Below the pieces are notes generated by a model. The model had not been told where the DNA came from. It made no database searches and saw nothing but the letters and a program-made list of their open reading frames with translations. Below are positions 24,552 through 35,292 of a stretch of DNA of 64,000 bases, piece after piece. Source of the stretch: Streptomyces pilosus (GTDB taxonomy: Bacteria > Actinomycetota > Actinomycetes > Streptomycetales > Streptomycetaceae); assembly GCF_014649835.1 (NCBI RefSeq), contig NZ_BMTU01000003.1, positions 582,208 to 646,207 on the forward strand, in the 5' to 3' direction. Within the stretch, counting starts at the first letter, position 1. The number at the start of each line of letters is the position of its first letter. A program made the translations under genes and the position numbers.

Positions 24552-24707
24552 AGCGGTGATCGCCCCGGTGACGGATCACGGCTTTCTCCGGGGCGGTACA
24601 CAGGGCATCCTGGACACCCCCGCGGAACCTGGGCTTCGACGGCTGCGTTCATAATTTGGGCAGCCAGCCCGGCCCGTACCTCCCCCAGCTGCAGGAGCCA
24701 CATCCCC

Positions 24708-25625
24708 GTGACCACGCTTGCGCTCGGCCCTGAGTGGCTGAGTCCGGACTACCTGATCGAGACCTTCAGCCTCCCCGGCATCCTGCTGATCGTCTTCGCG
24801 GAGTCCGGACTCTTCGCGTTCCTGCCCGGTGACTCCCTGCTGTTCACGGCGGGTCTCTTCGTGGCCGAGGGCAGTTACATCACCCAGCCGCTGTGGCTGG
24901 TGTGCACCCTGATCGTGCTGGCCGCCGTCATCGGTGACCAAGTCGGTTACATGATCGGCAAGTTCTTCGGTCCCCGGCTGTTCAGCCGGCCGAACTCCAA
25001 GCTCTTCAAACAGGAGAACCTGGAGAAGGCGCACGACTTCATGGAGAAGTACGGCCCCAAGGCGATCGTCCTGGCCCGCTTCGTCCCGATCGTCCGCACC
25101 TTCGCCCCCATCGTGGCGGGCGCCGGCCGCATGAAGTACCGCACGTTCGTGACGTACAACGTCATCGGCGGTGTCGCCTGGGGCTGCGGCGTCACCCTGG
25201 CGGGTTACTGGCTCGGCCAGATCGGGTTCATCAAGAACAACGTCGAGTCGATCCTCATCCTGATCGTCTTCCTCTCCGTGGTGCCGATCATCGTCGAGTA
25301 CCTGCGTGAGCGCGGGAAGAAGAAGCGCGCCGCCGCCGAGGCCCCGGCCCCGGTCGCCGCGCCGCAGTACCCCGTCATGGACGACGCCACGACCCAGCTG
25401 CGACGCATCCCCCCGGCCGCCCCGCAGCAGCCCCAGCCGTCCCACCAGCAGTACGGAAACCCGGCCGGCTACCCCCAGCAGCAGGCCCCGCAGCACGCCC
25501 CGCGGCAGGCCCCCCAGCAGCCGTACGGCAACCAGGGCGGCTACCCGAGGCAGGACCCCCGGCAGCAGCCGTACGGCAACGACCAGCACTACAACCAGCA
25601 GCAGCCGTACAACGGCGGCTACTGA
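24708..25625 (+). CDS. DedA-family membrane protein with Pro/Gln/Tyr-rich tail
   Basis: 305 aa from GTG 24708. The DedA/SNARE-associated core covers about residues 1-205: SGLFAFLPGDSLLFTAG, GDQVGYMIGKFFG, KYGPKAIVLARFVPIVRTFAP and four to five membrane segments. DedA proteins are thought to flip phospholipids or undecaprenyl phosphate using proton motive force. The C-terminal ~95 residues are a low-complexity cytoplasmic-type tail with repeated QQPYGN / NQGGYP motifs, not found in most DedA homologues. The tail could be a partner-binding or condensate-prone segment; that is speculation. Confidence 0.9.
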   Translation: MTTLALGPEWLSPDYLIETFSLPGILLIVFAESGLFAFLPGDSLLFTAGLFVAEGSYITQPLWLVCTLIVLAAVIGDQVGYMIGKFFGPRLFSRPNSKLFKQENLEKAHDFMEKYGPKAIVLARFVPIVRTFAPIVAGAGRMKYRTFVTYNVIGGVAWGCGVTLAGYWLGQIGFIKNNVESILILIVFLSVVPIIVEYLRERGKKKRAAAEAPAPVAAPQYPVMDDATTQLRRIPPAAPQQPQPSHQQYGNPAGYPQQQAPQHAPRQAPQQPYGNQGGYPRQDPRQQPYGNDQHYNQQQPYNGGY

Positions 25626-25641
25626 GACGCCCGAAGGGACG

Positions 25642-25670
25642 CGGGCGGAGCCGACGTGCGGCTCCGCCCG
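25642..25670. terminator. Shared terminator of dedA and the ThrE-family gene
   Basis: 12-bp stem CGGGCGGAGCCG (25642-25653) and CGGCTCCGCCCG (25659-25670), loop of 5, between convergent genes. Confidence 0.75.
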
Positions 25671-25691
25671 GCCGCGAGCCGGGCGGCCGCG

Positions 25692-27389
25692 TCAGAATCC
25701 CCGCGTCCGCTTCGCCGCCCGGCGCTTCTCCGGGGAACCGATCCGCAGGAAGATCCGGGAGATCTCCGACCCGAGGTTCACCCCGATCGCGATGGCCATG
25801 GCCAGGGCCACGGCCTTGGTGAGCGACGCCAGCCCGTCGGTGACCTCGTTCTGCGCGATGCCCAGCAGACCGAAGTACGTGGCGGAACCCGGCAGCAGCG
25901 GCCCGATGGCCGCCGTGGTGTACGGCAGCGCCGACGCGAACCGGTAGCGGGCCAGCAGCTGTCCGAAGAGACCCACCACACCGGCCGCCACGGCCGTGGC
26001 CGCCACCGGTGAGATGTCGCCCGTGACGTGCAGCGCCCCGTACACCACCCAGGCGATCCCGCCGTTCAGGGTCGCCATCAGCACGGTGGACCTCTCCTGC
26101 TGGAGCAGCACCGCGAAGGCCAGCGACAGCGCCATCGACGCGACGATCTGCAGCACCGGGCGCGGATCACCGCCGAGCGCCGCGTCCGGGTTCAGGTTCG
26201 CCCCCAGCTGCACGCCGAAGTACAGCACCGTCAGCACACCCGCCACGATGCCCACGAAGAAGTACAGGACCTCCAGCAGGCGGGCCGACGCGGTGATGTA
26301 GAAGCCGGTCAGGCCGTCCTGCACGCCCGCCACCAGCGCCCGCCCCGGCAGCAGCGCGAACAGCCCACCGGTGATCACCGCGGACGCCTTCACGTCCACG
26401 TGCGCCACGGTGAGCGCTACCCCGATCGCGGCCGGCGGCGTGGCGGCCACCGTGAACTGGTAGAACTCCGGCAGCCCGCGCCCCGCGCAGAGCCAGGCCA
26501 GCCGGTCGCCGAGCATCGCGCCGACCGCGGCGGCCACGAACACCAGGAAGCCACCGCCGACCAGCACCGAGGCCGAGCCGGCGAGCAGCCCGCTCGCCGC
26601 GGTCAGCGTCCAGCCGGAGTACGGGTGCCGGTTGCGGCGGATCTCCGCCAGCCGCCGGTAGGCCTCCTCCAGGGACACGTGGGTCTCGGGGTCGCTGAGG
26701 TCGTCCACCAGCTGGTAGACGGCCGCCAGACGGGTGTAGTCGGGGCTGCGGCGCCGCACCGTGCGGGACGCGGTCACGGGGTCGTCGACCAGCGACGGCT
26801 GGTAGGAGATCGCCAGCAGCGTGAAGGTGACGTTGGGTTCGCAGCGGTCCAGGCCGTAGGAGCGGCACACGGCGAACATCGCCGCCTCCACGTCCTCGGC
26901 GCCCTCACCGCCCGCCAGCAGCAGCTCCCCGATCCGCAGGGTCAGGTCGAGCACGCGCGGCACGGCCGGCCCGGAATCGTCGTGCCGCTGGATCGGCTCC
27001 GGCGCCGGCCGCTCGGTCACCGGCATGCGCAGCATCGTGCGCATCCGGTCCTGCCACGGCACGTCCCGGGTGAGGCTGACGGCCGGTACCCCGTTCGGCG
27101 GGGTGAAGGCCGGCGGCGGCCGCTTCGCGCTGTAGGTGCTGGGCCGGTTGAACGCCGACCCCTCCGACTCGGCCGGGTGCGGCGGCGCCACGTCCAGGCC
27201 GTCCGGCACGGCGAACTCGGACGTCGCCTCCGACTCCGTGCCGGTCCTGGAGACGGCGAGCCCTTCGGGAACCGCGAACTCGGACGTCGTCGACGAGTCG
27301 GGCTCGGCCGGCGCCGCGACCCCGATGGGTGGCAGGAACCCACTCCTCGCCTCGTCCGACTGCGGCTTGCGGTCCTCCGCGTCCGTCAC
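25692..27389 (-). CDS. ThrE-family threonine/serine exporter
   Basis: 565 aa from GTG 27389, with AGGAG and GAAGGG upstream. The N-terminal ~130 residues are disordered and contain a near-duplicate TSEFAVPEGL / TSEFAVPDGL. A cytoplasmic DUF1212 domain follows (VLDLTLRIGELLLAGGEGAEDVE, CEPNVTFTLLAISY) and then about ten membrane segments, including the DUF3815 half. ThrE-type carriers export threonine and serine by proton exchange. DUF1212 and DUF3815 are fused in one chain, as in other actinobacteria. It is convergent with dedA and monocistronic. Confidence 0.88.
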   Translation of the reverse strand: MTDAEDRKPQSDEARSGFLPPIGVAAPAEPDSSTTSEFAVPEGLAVSRTGTESEATSEFAVPDGLDVAPPHPAESEGSAFNRPSTYSAKRPPPAFTPPNGVPAVSLTRDVPWQDRMRTMLRMPVTERPAPEPIQRHDDSGPAVPRVLDLTLRIGELLLAGGEGAEDVEAAMFAVCRSYGLDRCEPNVTFTLLAISYQPSLVDDPVTASRTVRRRSPDYTRLAAVYQLVDDLSDPETHVSLEEAYRRLAEIRRNRHPYSGWTLTAASGLLAGSASVLVGGGFLVFVAAAVGAMLGDRLAWLCAGRGLPEFYQFTVAATPPAAIGVALTVAHVDVKASAVITGGLFALLPGRALVAGVQDGLTGFYITASARLLEVLYFFVGIVAGVLTVLYFGVQLGANLNPDAALGGDPRPVLQIVASMALSLAFAVLLQQERSTVLMATLNGGIAWVVYGALHVTGDISPVAATAVAAGVVGLFGQLLARYRFASALPYTTAAIGPLLPGSATYFGLLGIAQNEVTDGLASLTKAVALAMAIAIGVNLGSEISRIFLRIGSPEKRRAAKRTRGF

Positions 27390-27474
27390 GTGCCCTTCGC
27401 TCCTCGTACGACACCGTCCCCCGTGATCGTTCCTAGCCTGCCCCGTAGGGCATCAGTATGCGCACACACGACAA

Positions 27475-27504
27475 AACGGGCCGCACGCCTGCGCGCGGCC
27501 CGTT
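27475..27504 (-). terminator. Terminator of ppa
   Basis: AACGGGCCGC (27475-27484) pairs with GCGGCCCGTT (27495-27504). On the minus strand the stem is followed by a TTTTG run. Confidence 0.8.
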
Positions 27505-27526
27505 CTGCGTCTGGCAGCGGGAGGGC

Positions 27527-28033
27527 TCAGTGGCCGCCCGTCTCCTTGAAACGCTTGTAGGACCGCTCGATCTCGGCCTCGGCGTCCACCCGGCCCACCC
27601 AGTTGGCGCCCTCGACGGACTTGCCCGGCTCCAGGTCCTTGTAGACCTCGAAGAAGTGCTGGATCTCCAGGCGGTCGAACTCCGACACGTGGTGGATGTC
27701 GCGCAGGTGCTCCACGCGCGGGTCGGTCGAGGGGACGCACAGCAGCTTGTCGTCGCCGCCGGCCTCGTCCGTCATGCGGAACATGCCGATCGCGCGGCAG
27801 CGGATCAGGCAGCCCGGGAACGTCGGCTCGTCCAGGATGACCAGCGCGTCCAGCGGGTCGCCGTCCTCGCCGAGGGTGTTCTCGACGAAGCCGTAGTCGG
27901 TCGGGTAGGCGGTCGAGGTGAAGAGCCGACGGTCCAGCCGGATCCGACCCGTCTCGTGGTCCACCTCGTACTTGTTCCGCGAACCCTTCGGGATCTCGAT
28001 CGTGACGTCGAACTCCACCGGACGCTCCTCCAT
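27527..28033 (-). CDS. ppa: Inorganic pyrophosphatase (family I)
   Basis: 168 aa from ATG 28033 ([19 protein letters not shown]). Family I signatures: [11 protein letters not shown], the signature DGDPLDALV with catalytic aspartates, and KDLEPGK near the C-terminus. It hydrolyses PPi to two phosphates and drives biosynthetic reactions to completion. Length matches the ~165-175-aa bacterial hexameric enzymes. No SD is visible; TATGTG ends six bases before the ATG, consistent with a leaderless mRNA. It is divergent from dacB, the same adjacency seen in mycobacteria. Confidence 0.95.
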   Translation of the reverse strand: MEERPVEFDVTIEIPKGSRNKYEVDHETGRIRLDRRLFTSTAYPTDYGFVENTLGEDGDPLDALVILDEPTFPGCLIRCRAIGMFRMTDEAGGDDKLLCVPSTDPRVEHLRDIHHVSEFDRLEIQHFFEVYKDLEPGKSVEGANWVGRVDAEAEIERSYKRFKETGGH

Positions 28034-28103
28034 GATCAGCACATAGTTCTGGTGGTTAAGTGTCCCTCACGCAGGTGTGTGATCGCGAAAGGGGCTGGTG
28101 GTC

Positions 28104-29723
28104 GTGCCAGAGCGGAGGCCTTGGCGGGCCGCGGGACCGCACGTCGTGCGGATCGCGGGCGCCGTACGGCCGCGTCTCACCCGGGTCGCGGGGACCGTGC
28201 GGCCACGTCTGGCGCGCGTCGCCGCGGCCGTCGGGCCGCGGTTCGCGCGTCCGGACCGGCCGGGATCACCGCGGGTCCCGCGGGGCGCGCGGCCGAAGAC
28301 CTGGCAGTTCACCGCGACCGCCGCCACCGCCGGTCTGGCGCTGGCCGCGGGAGTGGTGACCGCCGCCGGTCCCTGGGACTCCTCGGGTCAGCGTACGGCG
28401 GAGCGGGACCGCGCCGTGGCCCTGCAAGCCTCGCGTGGCGCAGATCACGACGGCGGCCGGGCCCGCGCCGGGACACCGCCGCGCGGGCCGCAGGCCGCCC
28501 CGCCCGCCCCGTCCGTGCTCACCGGCCTCGGCGGCACCGCCACGGCCGCGCGGTCCGCGCCCGCCGCCAAGACCCTCGCCGGCGTCCTCGACCCGCTGCT
28601 GAAGAACCCGGCGCTGGGCCGCCCGTCGGCCGCCGTGGTCGACGTGGCCACCGGCGCACGGCTCTACGCCACCGGTCCGGCGGACGCGCTGACCCCCGCC
28701 TCCACCACGAAGATCGCCACCGCGGTCGCCGCGCTCTCCGCCATGGGCGCCGACCACCGCCTCACCACCCGCGCGGTGTACGAACCCGACACCGGCGAGG
28801 TCGTCCTGGTCGGCGGCGGCGACCCCACGCTCACCGCCCGCAAGGACGCCGGGGACCTCGCCAGCCTGCGCGCACTCGCCGAACGGAGCGCGGCTGCCCT
28901 CGCCAGGCGCGGGGTGCGCGAGGTGACGCTGTCGTACGACACGACCCTCTACCGGGGCGGCACGCGGCACCCGATCGGCGTCAATCCGAACCTCGCCGCC
29001 GTCACCCCCCTCATGGTCGACGAGGCCCGCACCGACGACTCCACCAGCGGGCCCGCGCCCCGGGTCGCGGATCCGGCGGCCGACGCCGCCCGGAAGTTCG
29101 GCGACCTGCTGAAGGAGCACGGCGTCAGGACGACGCCCCCCGGCCCGTCGAAGGCCACCACCCGGGCCACCACCCTCGCCACCGTCTCCTCGCCGCCGCT
29201 CGCCTCCCTCGTCGAGCGCATGCTGACGCACAGCGACAACGACCTCGCCGAGGCCCTGGCCCGCCACACCGCCCTCGCCACCGGCAGGCCCGCCGACTTC
29301 GCCGGCGGCGGCGCGGCCGTCACCGCCCGCCTGAAGCACCTGGGCCTCCCGGTGAAGGGCGCCGACGTCAAGGACGGCAGCGGCCTCGACCGGCGCGACA
29401 AGCTCACCGCCGGCCTGCTCACCGCCCTGCTCGTCAAGGCCGGCGACCCGGCCCACCCCGAGCTGCGGCCCGCCCTCACCGGCCTGCCCGTCGCCGGTTT
29501 CACCGGAACCCTGGCCGGCCGCTACGACGGCGGCGCGGCCGGCCTGGTCCGTGCCAAGACGGGGACGCTCACCGGGGTGAACACCCTGGCCGGCACGGTC
29601 GTCGACCGGGACGGCCGGCTGCTGGCCTTCGCCTTCCTGGCCAACGGCACCACCGGCCAGGCCCCGGCCCAGACCGCCCTGGACCGGGCCACCACCGCCC
29701 TGGCGGCCTGCGGCTGCCGCTGA
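28104..29723 (+). CDS. dacB: D-alanyl-D-alanine carboxypeptidase/endopeptidase (PBP4, class C)
   Basis: 539 aa. GTG 28104 is preferred because AAAGGGG ends 9 nt upstream; GTG 28098 is possible. A long basic N-terminus precedes one hydrophobic segment (TATAATAGLALAAGVVTAAG), so membrane-anchored or secreted. Active-site motifs: SxxK PASTTK (Ser200, Lys203), SxN SDN (Ser377) and KTG AKTGT (Lys485). The domain inserted between SxxK and SxN is typical of S13 peptidases. It trims or cleaves peptidoglycan peptide cross-links. Its neighbours on the same strand are the DUF2342 gene, tilS, hpt and ftsH. Confidence 0.93.
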   Translation: MPERRPWRAAGPHVVRIAGAVRPRLTRVAGTVRPRLARVAAAVGPRFARPDRPGSPRVPRGARPKTWQFTATAATAGLALAAGVVTAAGPWDSSGQRTAERDRAVALQASRGADHDGGRARAGTPPRGPQAAPPAPSVLTGLGGTATAARSAPAAKTLAGVLDPLLKNPALGRPSAAVVDVATGARLYATGPADALTPASTTKIATAVAALSAMGADHRLTTRAVYEPDTGEVVLVGGGDPTLTARKDAGDLASLRALAERSAAALARRGVREVTLSYDTTLYRGGTRHPIGVNPNLAAVTPLMVDEARTDDSTSGPAPRVADPAADAARKFGDLLKEHGVRTTPPGPSKATTRATTLATVSSPPLASLVERMLTHSDNDLAEALARHTALATGRPADFAGGGAAVTARLKHLGLPVKGADVKDGSGLDRRDKLTAGLLTALLVKAGDPAHPELRPALTGLPVAGFTGTLAGRYDGGAAGLVRAKTGTLTGVNTLAGTVVDRDGRLLAFAFLANGTTGQAPAQTALDRATTALAACGCR

Positions 29724-29891
29724 CCACCCGGACCTCCGGGCGCGAAGAACCAGGCGAACGGGCCCGGGGAGCGGAGCCCCCGGGGAAGGGACGTCAGGGG
29801 CGGGAACGTCCCAGGAACCGGCGCACCGCCCGCGGGCCGCCGCCACCTCGCCGCCCTGCCCCAACCCGCAGCACTCACGTACCGTTGACGC

Positions 29892-31025
29892 ATGACGAGC
29901 ATCGGTGGTGCCGCTTCATCCGGGATGGTCGACTGGAACCTCGCGGTCGCGACCGCGACCCGCCTCATGCGGCCGGGCCCCGACGTGAGCCGCGACGAGG
30001 CCCGGGCCGTCGTCGCGGAACTGCGCCGGCACGCGCAGGCCTCGGAGGAGCACGTCCGGGGCTTCACCGGGCTGGGCACCGAGGAGACCCACGACACTCC
30101 CCTCCTCGTCGTCGACCGCCCCGGCTGGGTCCGGGCCAACGTCGCCGGCTTCCGCGAACTGCTCAGGCCGCTCCTCGACAAGATGCAGGAACGCCGCGGC
30201 ACCGGCCCCGGGAACGCGGTCCTCGGCGCCGTCGGCGGCAAGGTCACCGGCGTCGAACTGGGCATGCTGCTGTCCTTCCTCGCCTCCCGCGTCCTCGGCC
30301 AGTACGAGACCTTCGCCCCCGCCACCCGCGACCTCCCGGCCGGCGCGAACGGCGGCGGCCGGCTGCTGCTCGTCGCCCCCAACATCGTCCACGTCGAGCG
30401 CGAACTGGACGTCGAGCCGCACGACTTCCGCCTGTGGGTGACGCTGCACGAGGAGACCCACCGCACCCAGTTCACCGCCGTGCCCTGGCTGCGGGACCAC
30501 CTCGAGGGCGAAATCCAGTCGTTTCTGGAGGAGACCGACGTCGACCCCATGACCGTCCTCGAACGCGTCCGCGAGGCCGCGCAGTCGCTCGCCGGCGGGC
30601 GGCCCGAGGGCGAGGAGGGCGACGAGGGGCGCTCCCTCGTCGAGGTCGTGCAGACGCCCGCGCAGCGCGAGATCCTCGGCCGGCTCACCGCCGTCATGTC
30701 GCTGCTGGAGGGCCACGCCGACTTCGTGATGGACGGCGTCGGGCCCGCGGTCGTGCCGAGCGTCGCCGAGATCCGCGAGAAGTTCCAGCAGCGTCGCGCC
30801 AAGGGCGCCTCCCGCCTCGACATGGCCCTGCGCAAGCTGCTCGGCCTGGACGCCAAGCTCCGGCAGTACCGCGACGGCGAACGCTTCGTGCGCGCCGTCG
30901 TCGAGGAGGTCGGCATGGACGGCTTCAACCGGGTGTGGACCTCGCCCAACACGCTCCCCACCAAGGCGGAGATCGCCAAACCGGCGGACTGGGTCACCCG
31001 GGTGCACCGCAAGCCGGAGGCGTGA
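29892..31025 (+). CDS. DUF2342 zinc-metallopeptidase-like protein (coenzyme F420 biosynthesis-associated family)
   Basis: 377 aa from ATG 29892. The zincin-like motif HEETH is at residues 186-190 ([10 protein letters not shown]), with further conserved parts [33 protein letters not shown] and [13 protein letters not shown] (a possible third ligand). Actinobacterial members are annotated as F420-biosynthesis-associated or zinc-dependent metalloproteases, but no biochemical function is firmly known. It sits between dacB and tilS, the conserved place for this family in Mycobacterium and Streptomyces. Confidence 0.87.
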   Translation: MTSIGGAASSGMVDWNLAVATATRLMRPGPDVSRDEARAVVAELRRHAQASEEHVRGFTGLGTEETHDTPLLVVDRPGWVRANVAGFRELLRPLLDKMQERRGTGPGNAVLGAVGGKVTGVELGMLLSFLASRVLGQYETFAPATRDLPAGANGGGRLLLVAPNIVHVERELDVEPHDFRLWVTLHEETHRTQFTAVPWLRDHLEGEIQSFLEETDVDPMTVLERVREAAQSLAGGRPEGEEGDEGRSLVEVVQTPAQREILGRLTAVMSLLEGHADFVMDGVGPAVVPSVAEIREKFQQRRAKGASRLDMALRKLLGLDAKLRQYRDGERFVRAVVEEVGMDGFNRVWTSPNTLPTKAEIAKPADWVTRVHRKPEA

Positions 31026-31219
31026 GCCTCCGCGCCCCGGCCGTGCGAAGGATCCGGCCGACGGCAGACGGGCGCCCCACCAATCACCCGTCCGAGGGAC
31101 CGTGGGTCCCGGGCAGGCGTGCAATGCTCGGAGAACGGCCCGGTTCTGTCACCATCTACACACTCTGAGTGACCGAACCTCGGGCTCACCCCCCGACAAC
31201 TTCATGAAGGGAACCGGAC

Positions 31220-32296
31220 ATGGGTCCCCATCCTGCGGTCGCGGCGATACGCCTGGCGGTCCGCCGCGTCCTGACCGACATCCTCGACGACCACGGCCGT
31301 ACCCCCGGCCGGCCCCCGCACGAGCGGACCTCCTCCCCGCTCGTGCTCGTGGCCTGTTCCGGCGGTGCCGACTCCATGGCTCTCGCCTCCGCCCTCGCCT
31401 TCGAAGCCCCCCGGCTCGGCGTGCGCGCGGGCGGCATCACCGTCGACCACGGCCTCCAGGCCGGCTCCGACCTGCGGGCCGCCGACGTCGTCGTGCGCCT
31501 GCGCGAGCTCGGCCTCGATCCCGCCGAGTCCGTCGCCGTGACCGTCGGACGCGAGACGAGGGTGGCGCACAGCGCCTCGTACAGGGGTGGCGGTGGGCGA
31601 CGGGCGGGCGGCCCCGAGGCCGCCGCCCGGGACGCCCGCTACGCCGCCCTCGACACCGCCGCCGAACGGCACGGCGCCGCCGCCGTCCTGCTCGGCCACA
31701 CCCGCGACGACCAGGCCGAGACCGTCCTGCTCGGTCTCGCCCGCGGCTCCGGCATCCGCTCCCTGTCCGGCATGGCCGCGGTCTCGGGGGCCGACGGCCG
31801 CTACCGGCGCCCCTTCCTCCAGCTCGACCGGCAGACCGCCCGCACCGCCTGCATGGTCCAGTCCCTCCCCGTCTGGGACGACCCGCACAACGCCGACCCC
31901 GCCTACACCCGCTCCCGGCTCCGCCACGAGGGCCTGCCCGCCCTGGAGAAGGCCCTCGGCAAGGGCGTCGTCGAGGCCCTCGCCCGTACGGCCCAGCTCT
32001 CCCGCGACGACGCCGACGCCCTCGACGCGTGGGCCGGCCGCGCCGAGGCCGGCGTGCGCGACGCCGACGGCCGCCTCGAGTGCGCCGCGCTGCACGCCCT
32101 GCCGCCCGCCGTACGCCGCCGTGTGCTCCGCCGCGCCGCCATCGAGGCCGGCGCACCGGCCGGTTCGCTGTTCGCCCGGCACATCGAGGAGGTGGACCGG
32201 CTGATCACCGCCTGGCACGGCCAGGGGGCCATCAATCTCCCCGGCCGGGTCGTCGCTCGCCGGCAGGGTGGCAGACTGGTGATTCGGCAGGGCTGA
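31220..32296 (+). CDS. tilS: tRNA(Ile)-lysidine synthetase
   Basis: 358 aa. The PP-loop ATP pyrophosphatase motif SGGADSMAL starts at Ser47. The family segments [31 protein letters not shown] and RPFLQLDR follow, then a short C-terminal domain. The enzyme converts the wobble C of tRNA-Ile(CAU) to lysidine so that AUA is read as Ile; it is essential. An unusual short insert (about residues 113-130: [17 protein letters not shown]) lies between conserved blocks. The stop at 32296 is ~70 bp before hpt, consistent with one transcript. Confidence 0.93.
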   Translation: MGPHPAVAAIRLAVRRVLTDILDDHGRTPGRPPHERTSSPLVLVACSGGADSMALASALAFEAPRLGVRAGGITVDHGLQAGSDLRAADVVVRLRELGLDPAESVAVTVGRETRVAHSASYRGGGGRRAGGPEAAARDARYAALDTAAERHGAAAVLLGHTRDDQAETVLLGLARGSGIRSLSGMAAVSGADGRYRRPFLQLDRQTARTACMVQSLPVWDDPHNADPAYTRSRLRHEGLPALEKALGKGVVEALARTAQLSRDDADALDAWAGRAEAGVRDADGRLECAALHALPPAVRRRVLRRAAIEAGAPAGSLFARHIEEVDRLITAWHGQGAINLPGRVVARRQGGRLVIRQG

Positions 32297-32364
32297 ATCC
32301 GGACCCCACCGACCCCTGCGAGTCGCGGGGCGGACCGGACCGGCCGCTGGGACGACCGAAAGTG

Positions 32365-32925
32365 ATGCGGGTGGACGCGAACGACATGGGTGCCGACCTC
32401 GAGAAGGTACTCATCACCAAGGAAGAGATCGACGCCAAGCTGGTGGAGCTTGCCGCCAAGATCGACGCGGAGTACGCGGGCAAGGACCTGCTGATCGTCG
32501 GCGTGCTCAAGGGCGCGGTGATGGTGATGGCCGACCTCGCGCGGGCGCTGTCCACCCCGGTCACCATGGACTGGATGGCCGTCTCGTCGTACGGGGCGGG
32601 CACCCAGTCCTCCGGTGTGGTGCGGATCCTGAAGGACCTCGACACCGACATCAAGGGCCGGCACGTCCTGATCGTCGAGGACATCATCGACTCCGGGCTG
32701 ACCCTGTCCTGGCTGATCTCCAACCTCGGCTCGCGCGAGCCCGCATCCCTCAAGGTGTGCACGCTGCTGCGCAAGCCCGAGGCCGCCAAGGTCGCCATCG
32801 ACGTGGAATGGGCGGGATTCGACATTCCCAACGAGTTCGTCGTCGGTTACGGCCTCGATTACGCCGAGAAGTACCGCAACCTCCCGTTCGTCGGTACGCT
32901 CGCCCCCCACGTCTACGGCGGCTGA
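32365..32925 (+). CDS. hpt: Hypoxanthine(-guanine) phosphoribosyltransferase
   Basis: 186 aa from ATG 32365; GTG 32371 and ATG 32386 (MGADLEKV) are alternatives and the SD is weak (GAAAG). PRPP-binding motif [14 protein letters not shown], flexible-loop region [11 protein letters not shown], and purine-contact segment [20 protein letters not shown] are all conserved. It salvages hypoxanthine and guanine to IMP/GMP. The order tilS-hpt-ftsH is conserved in Gram-positive bacteria. Confidence 0.95.
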   Translation: MRVDANDMGADLEKVLITKEEIDAKLVELAAKIDAEYAGKDLLIVGVLKGAVMVMADLARALSTPVTMDWMAVSSYGAGTQSSGVVRILKDLDTDIKGRHVLIVEDIIDSGLTLSWLISNLGSREPASLKVCTLLRKPEAAKVAIDVEWAGFDIPNEFVVGYGLDYAEKYRNLPFVGTLAPHVYGG

Positions 32926-33114
32926 ACGCCGGGGCCCGGCCCGCCGTACGGTGATCGGGAACCCCGGCGGGCTCCGCGGCGTTGATGCTTGCGTGGACGC
33001 GAATGCCGGCCGTCCCCCGCAGCTTCGGGGGGCAATGCTGGGGTACCGTCCGAAGAACAGTCTTCTATCAAACTCACTATGGCAGGAGGGACGGGGCGGC
33101 ACCGCTCCGTATGG

Positions 33115-35154
33115 ATGGACGTGAAGCGATACTTCCGTGGGCCGGTCATGTGGATCGTGCTGGCCGTCCTCGCCGTGGTCGTGTTGATGCAGGTCGTCGG
33201 CTCGTCCGGCGGCTACAAGACGGTGGACACCGGTGAGGTCGTCCAGGCGATCAATGAGAACAAGGTCGAGTCGGCCAAGCTGACCACCGGCGACGAGCAG
33301 ATCATCAAGGTCGAGCTCAAGGACGGCCAGAAGGTCAAGGACAGCTCGAAGATCCAGGCGAGCTACATCGGTGACCAGGGCGTCACCATCGCCAACACGC
33401 TGCAGGACAAGTTCCAGAACGAGCAGATTCCCGACGGCTACACGGTCTCGCCGTCGAAGCAGAACCCGTTCGTGAGCATTCTGCTGTCGCTGCTGCCCTT
33501 CGTCCTGATCGTGGTCGTCTTCCTGTTCCTGATGAATCAGATGCAGGGCGGCGGCTCCCGCGTCATGAACTTCGGCAAGTCCAAGGCGAAGCTCATCACC
33601 AAGGACACCCCGAAGACGACGTTCGCCGACGTGGCGGGCTCCGAGGAGGCCGTCGAGGAGCTCCACGAGATCAAGGAGTTCCTCCAGGAGCCGGCGAAGT
33701 TCCAGGCCGTCGGCGCCAAGATTCCCAAGGGTGTGCTGCTCTACGGTCCGCCCGGTACGGGCAAGACCCTGCTCGCGCGTGCCGTCGCGGGCGAGGCCGG
33801 TGTGCCGTTCTACTCGATCTCCGGTTCCGACTTCGTCGAGATGTTCGTCGGTGTCGGTGCCTCCCGGGTCCGTGACCTGTTCGAGCAGGCCAAGGCCAAC
33901 GCCCCGGCGATCGTCTTCGTCGACGAGATCGACGCGGTCGGCCGCCACCGCGGCGCCGGCCTCGGCGGCGGTCACGACGAGCGCGAGCAGACCCTGAACC
34001 AGCTCCTCGTCGAGATGGACGGCTTCGACGTCAAGGGCGGCGTGATCCTCATCGCCGCGACGAACCGGCCCGACATCCTCGACCCGGCCCTCCTGCGGCC
34101 CGGCCGCTTCGACCGCCAGATCGCGGTCGACCGCCCGGACATGCAGGGCCGCCTCGAGATCCTCAAGGTGCACCAGAAGGGCAAGCCGGTCGCCCCGGAC
34201 GTCGACCTGTCGGCCGTCGCCCGCCGCACCCCCGGCATGACCGGTGCCGACCTGGCCAACGTGCTGAACGAGGCCGCGCTGCTGACCGCGCGCAGCGATC
34301 AGAAGCTGATCGACAACCACATGCTGGACGAGGCGATCGACCGTGTGGTCGCGGGCCCGCAGAAGCGGACCCGGATCATGTCGGACAAGGAGAAGAAGAT
34401 CACCGCGTACCACGAGGGCGGGCACGCCCTGGTCGCGGCGGCCTCACCGAACTCCGACCCGGTCCACAAGATCACCATCCTCTCCAGAGGCCGTGCCCTC
34501 GGCTACACCATGGTCCTGCCGGACGAGGACAAGTACTCCACCACGCGCAACGAGATGCTGGACCAGCTGGCCTACATGCTGGGCGGCCGCGCGGCGGAGG
34601 AGCTCGTCTTCCACGACCCGACCACCGGTGCCGCCAACGACATCGAGAAGGCCACCGGTCTGGCCCGCGCGATGGTCACGCAGTACGGCATGACCGAGCG
34701 GCTCGGCGCGATCAAGTTCGGCGGTGACAACACCGAGCCGTTCCTCGGCCGTGAGATGGCTCACCAGCGGGACTACTCGGAAGAGGTCGCCGCGCTGGTC
34801 GACGAAGAGGTCAAGAAGCTCATCGAGACCGCGCACAACGAGGCGTGGGAGATCCTGGTCGAGAACCGCGACGTCCTCGACAACCTGGTCCTGGCCCTCC
34901 TGGAGCGGGAGACGCTGGGCAAGGAGGAGATCGCCGAGATCTTCGCGCCGATCGTCAAGCGCCCGCCCCGGCCCGCCTGGACCGGTTCCTCGCGCCGTAC
35001 GCCGTCCACCCGCCCGCCGGTCCTCTCCCCCAAGGAGCTGGCCCTGACGAACGGCGCGAACGGCGCGACGCCGGCCATCAGCACCGCCAAGAGCACCGCG
35101 GCGGAGCCCGCCCCGGCGCCCGAGCGGACCCCGGAAGAGCGCCCCGAGGCCTGA
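33115..35154 (+). CDS. ftsH: ATP-dependent zinc metalloprotease FtsH
   Basis: 679 aa from ATG 33115 ([13 protein letters not shown]), the family-typical start; ATG 33079 is in frame and nearer the likely promoter, so it remains possible. Two membrane helices (about residues 11-28 and 119-140) flank a periplasmic-type domain. AAA+: Walker A GPPGTGKT (211-218), Walker [10 protein letters not shown], second region of homology [19 protein letters not shown]. Zinc site HEGGH (433-437). A Pro/Ala-rich C-terminal tail (from about residue 610) carries no motif. It degrades membrane and unstable cytosolic proteins in the inner membrane. Confidence 0.96.
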   Translation: MDVKRYFRGPVMWIVLAVLAVVVLMQVVGSSGGYKTVDTGEVVQAINENKVESAKLTTGDEQIIKVELKDGQKVKDSSKIQASYIGDQGVTIANTLQDKFQNEQIPDGYTVSPSKQNPFVSILLSLLPFVLIVVVFLFLMNQMQGGGSRVMNFGKSKAKLITKDTPKTTFADVAGSEEAVEELHEIKEFLQEPAKFQAVGAKIPKGVLLYGPPGTGKTLLARAVAGEAGVPFYSISGSDFVEMFVGVGASRVRDLFEQAKANAPAIVFVDEIDAVGRHRGAGLGGGHDEREQTLNQLLVEMDGFDVKGGVILIAATNRPDILDPALLRPGRFDRQIAVDRPDMQGRLEILKVHQKGKPVAPDVDLSAVARRTPGMTGADLANVLNEAALLTARSDQKLIDNHMLDEAIDRVVAGPQKRTRIMSDKEKKITAYHEGGHALVAAASPNSDPVHKITILSRGRALGYTMVLPDEDKYSTTRNEMLDQLAYMLGGRAAEELVFHDPTTGAANDIEKATGLARAMVTQYGMTERLGAIKFGGDNTEPFLGREMAHQRDYSEEVAALVDEEVKKLIETAHNEAWEILVENRDVLDNLVLALLERETLGKEEIAEIFAPIVKRPPRPAWTGSSRRTPSTRPPVLSPKELALTNGANGATPAISTAKSTAAEPAPAPERTPEERPEA

Positions 35155-35192
35155 TCCGAGGCCCTCGGCGCCCCACCGGGCCCGGAATGGAT

Positions 35193-35234
35193 GCCGCGTC
35201 CCCCAGGTTCTAGCCTGGGGGACGCGGCGTTTTG
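35193..35234 (+). terminator. Strong terminator between ftsH and folE
   Basis: 15-bp stem GCCGCGTCCCCCAGG (35193-35207) and CCTGGGGGACGCGGC (35214-35228), 6-nt loop, followed by a TTTT run. It separates folE from the ftsH transcript. Confidence 0.85.
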
Positions 35235-35292
35235 CGTACCCGCCGTGAAGACGCGTGCCCGGCGCGCGAGAAGGCACAGGAACGAGGCACCC

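Noticed and set aside
27458..31168. Very long plus-strand open frame crossing ppa, dacB and the DUF2342 gene
   Set aside because: It overlaps three clear genes in other frames, and its translation is Arg/Pro/Gly low complexity without motifs.
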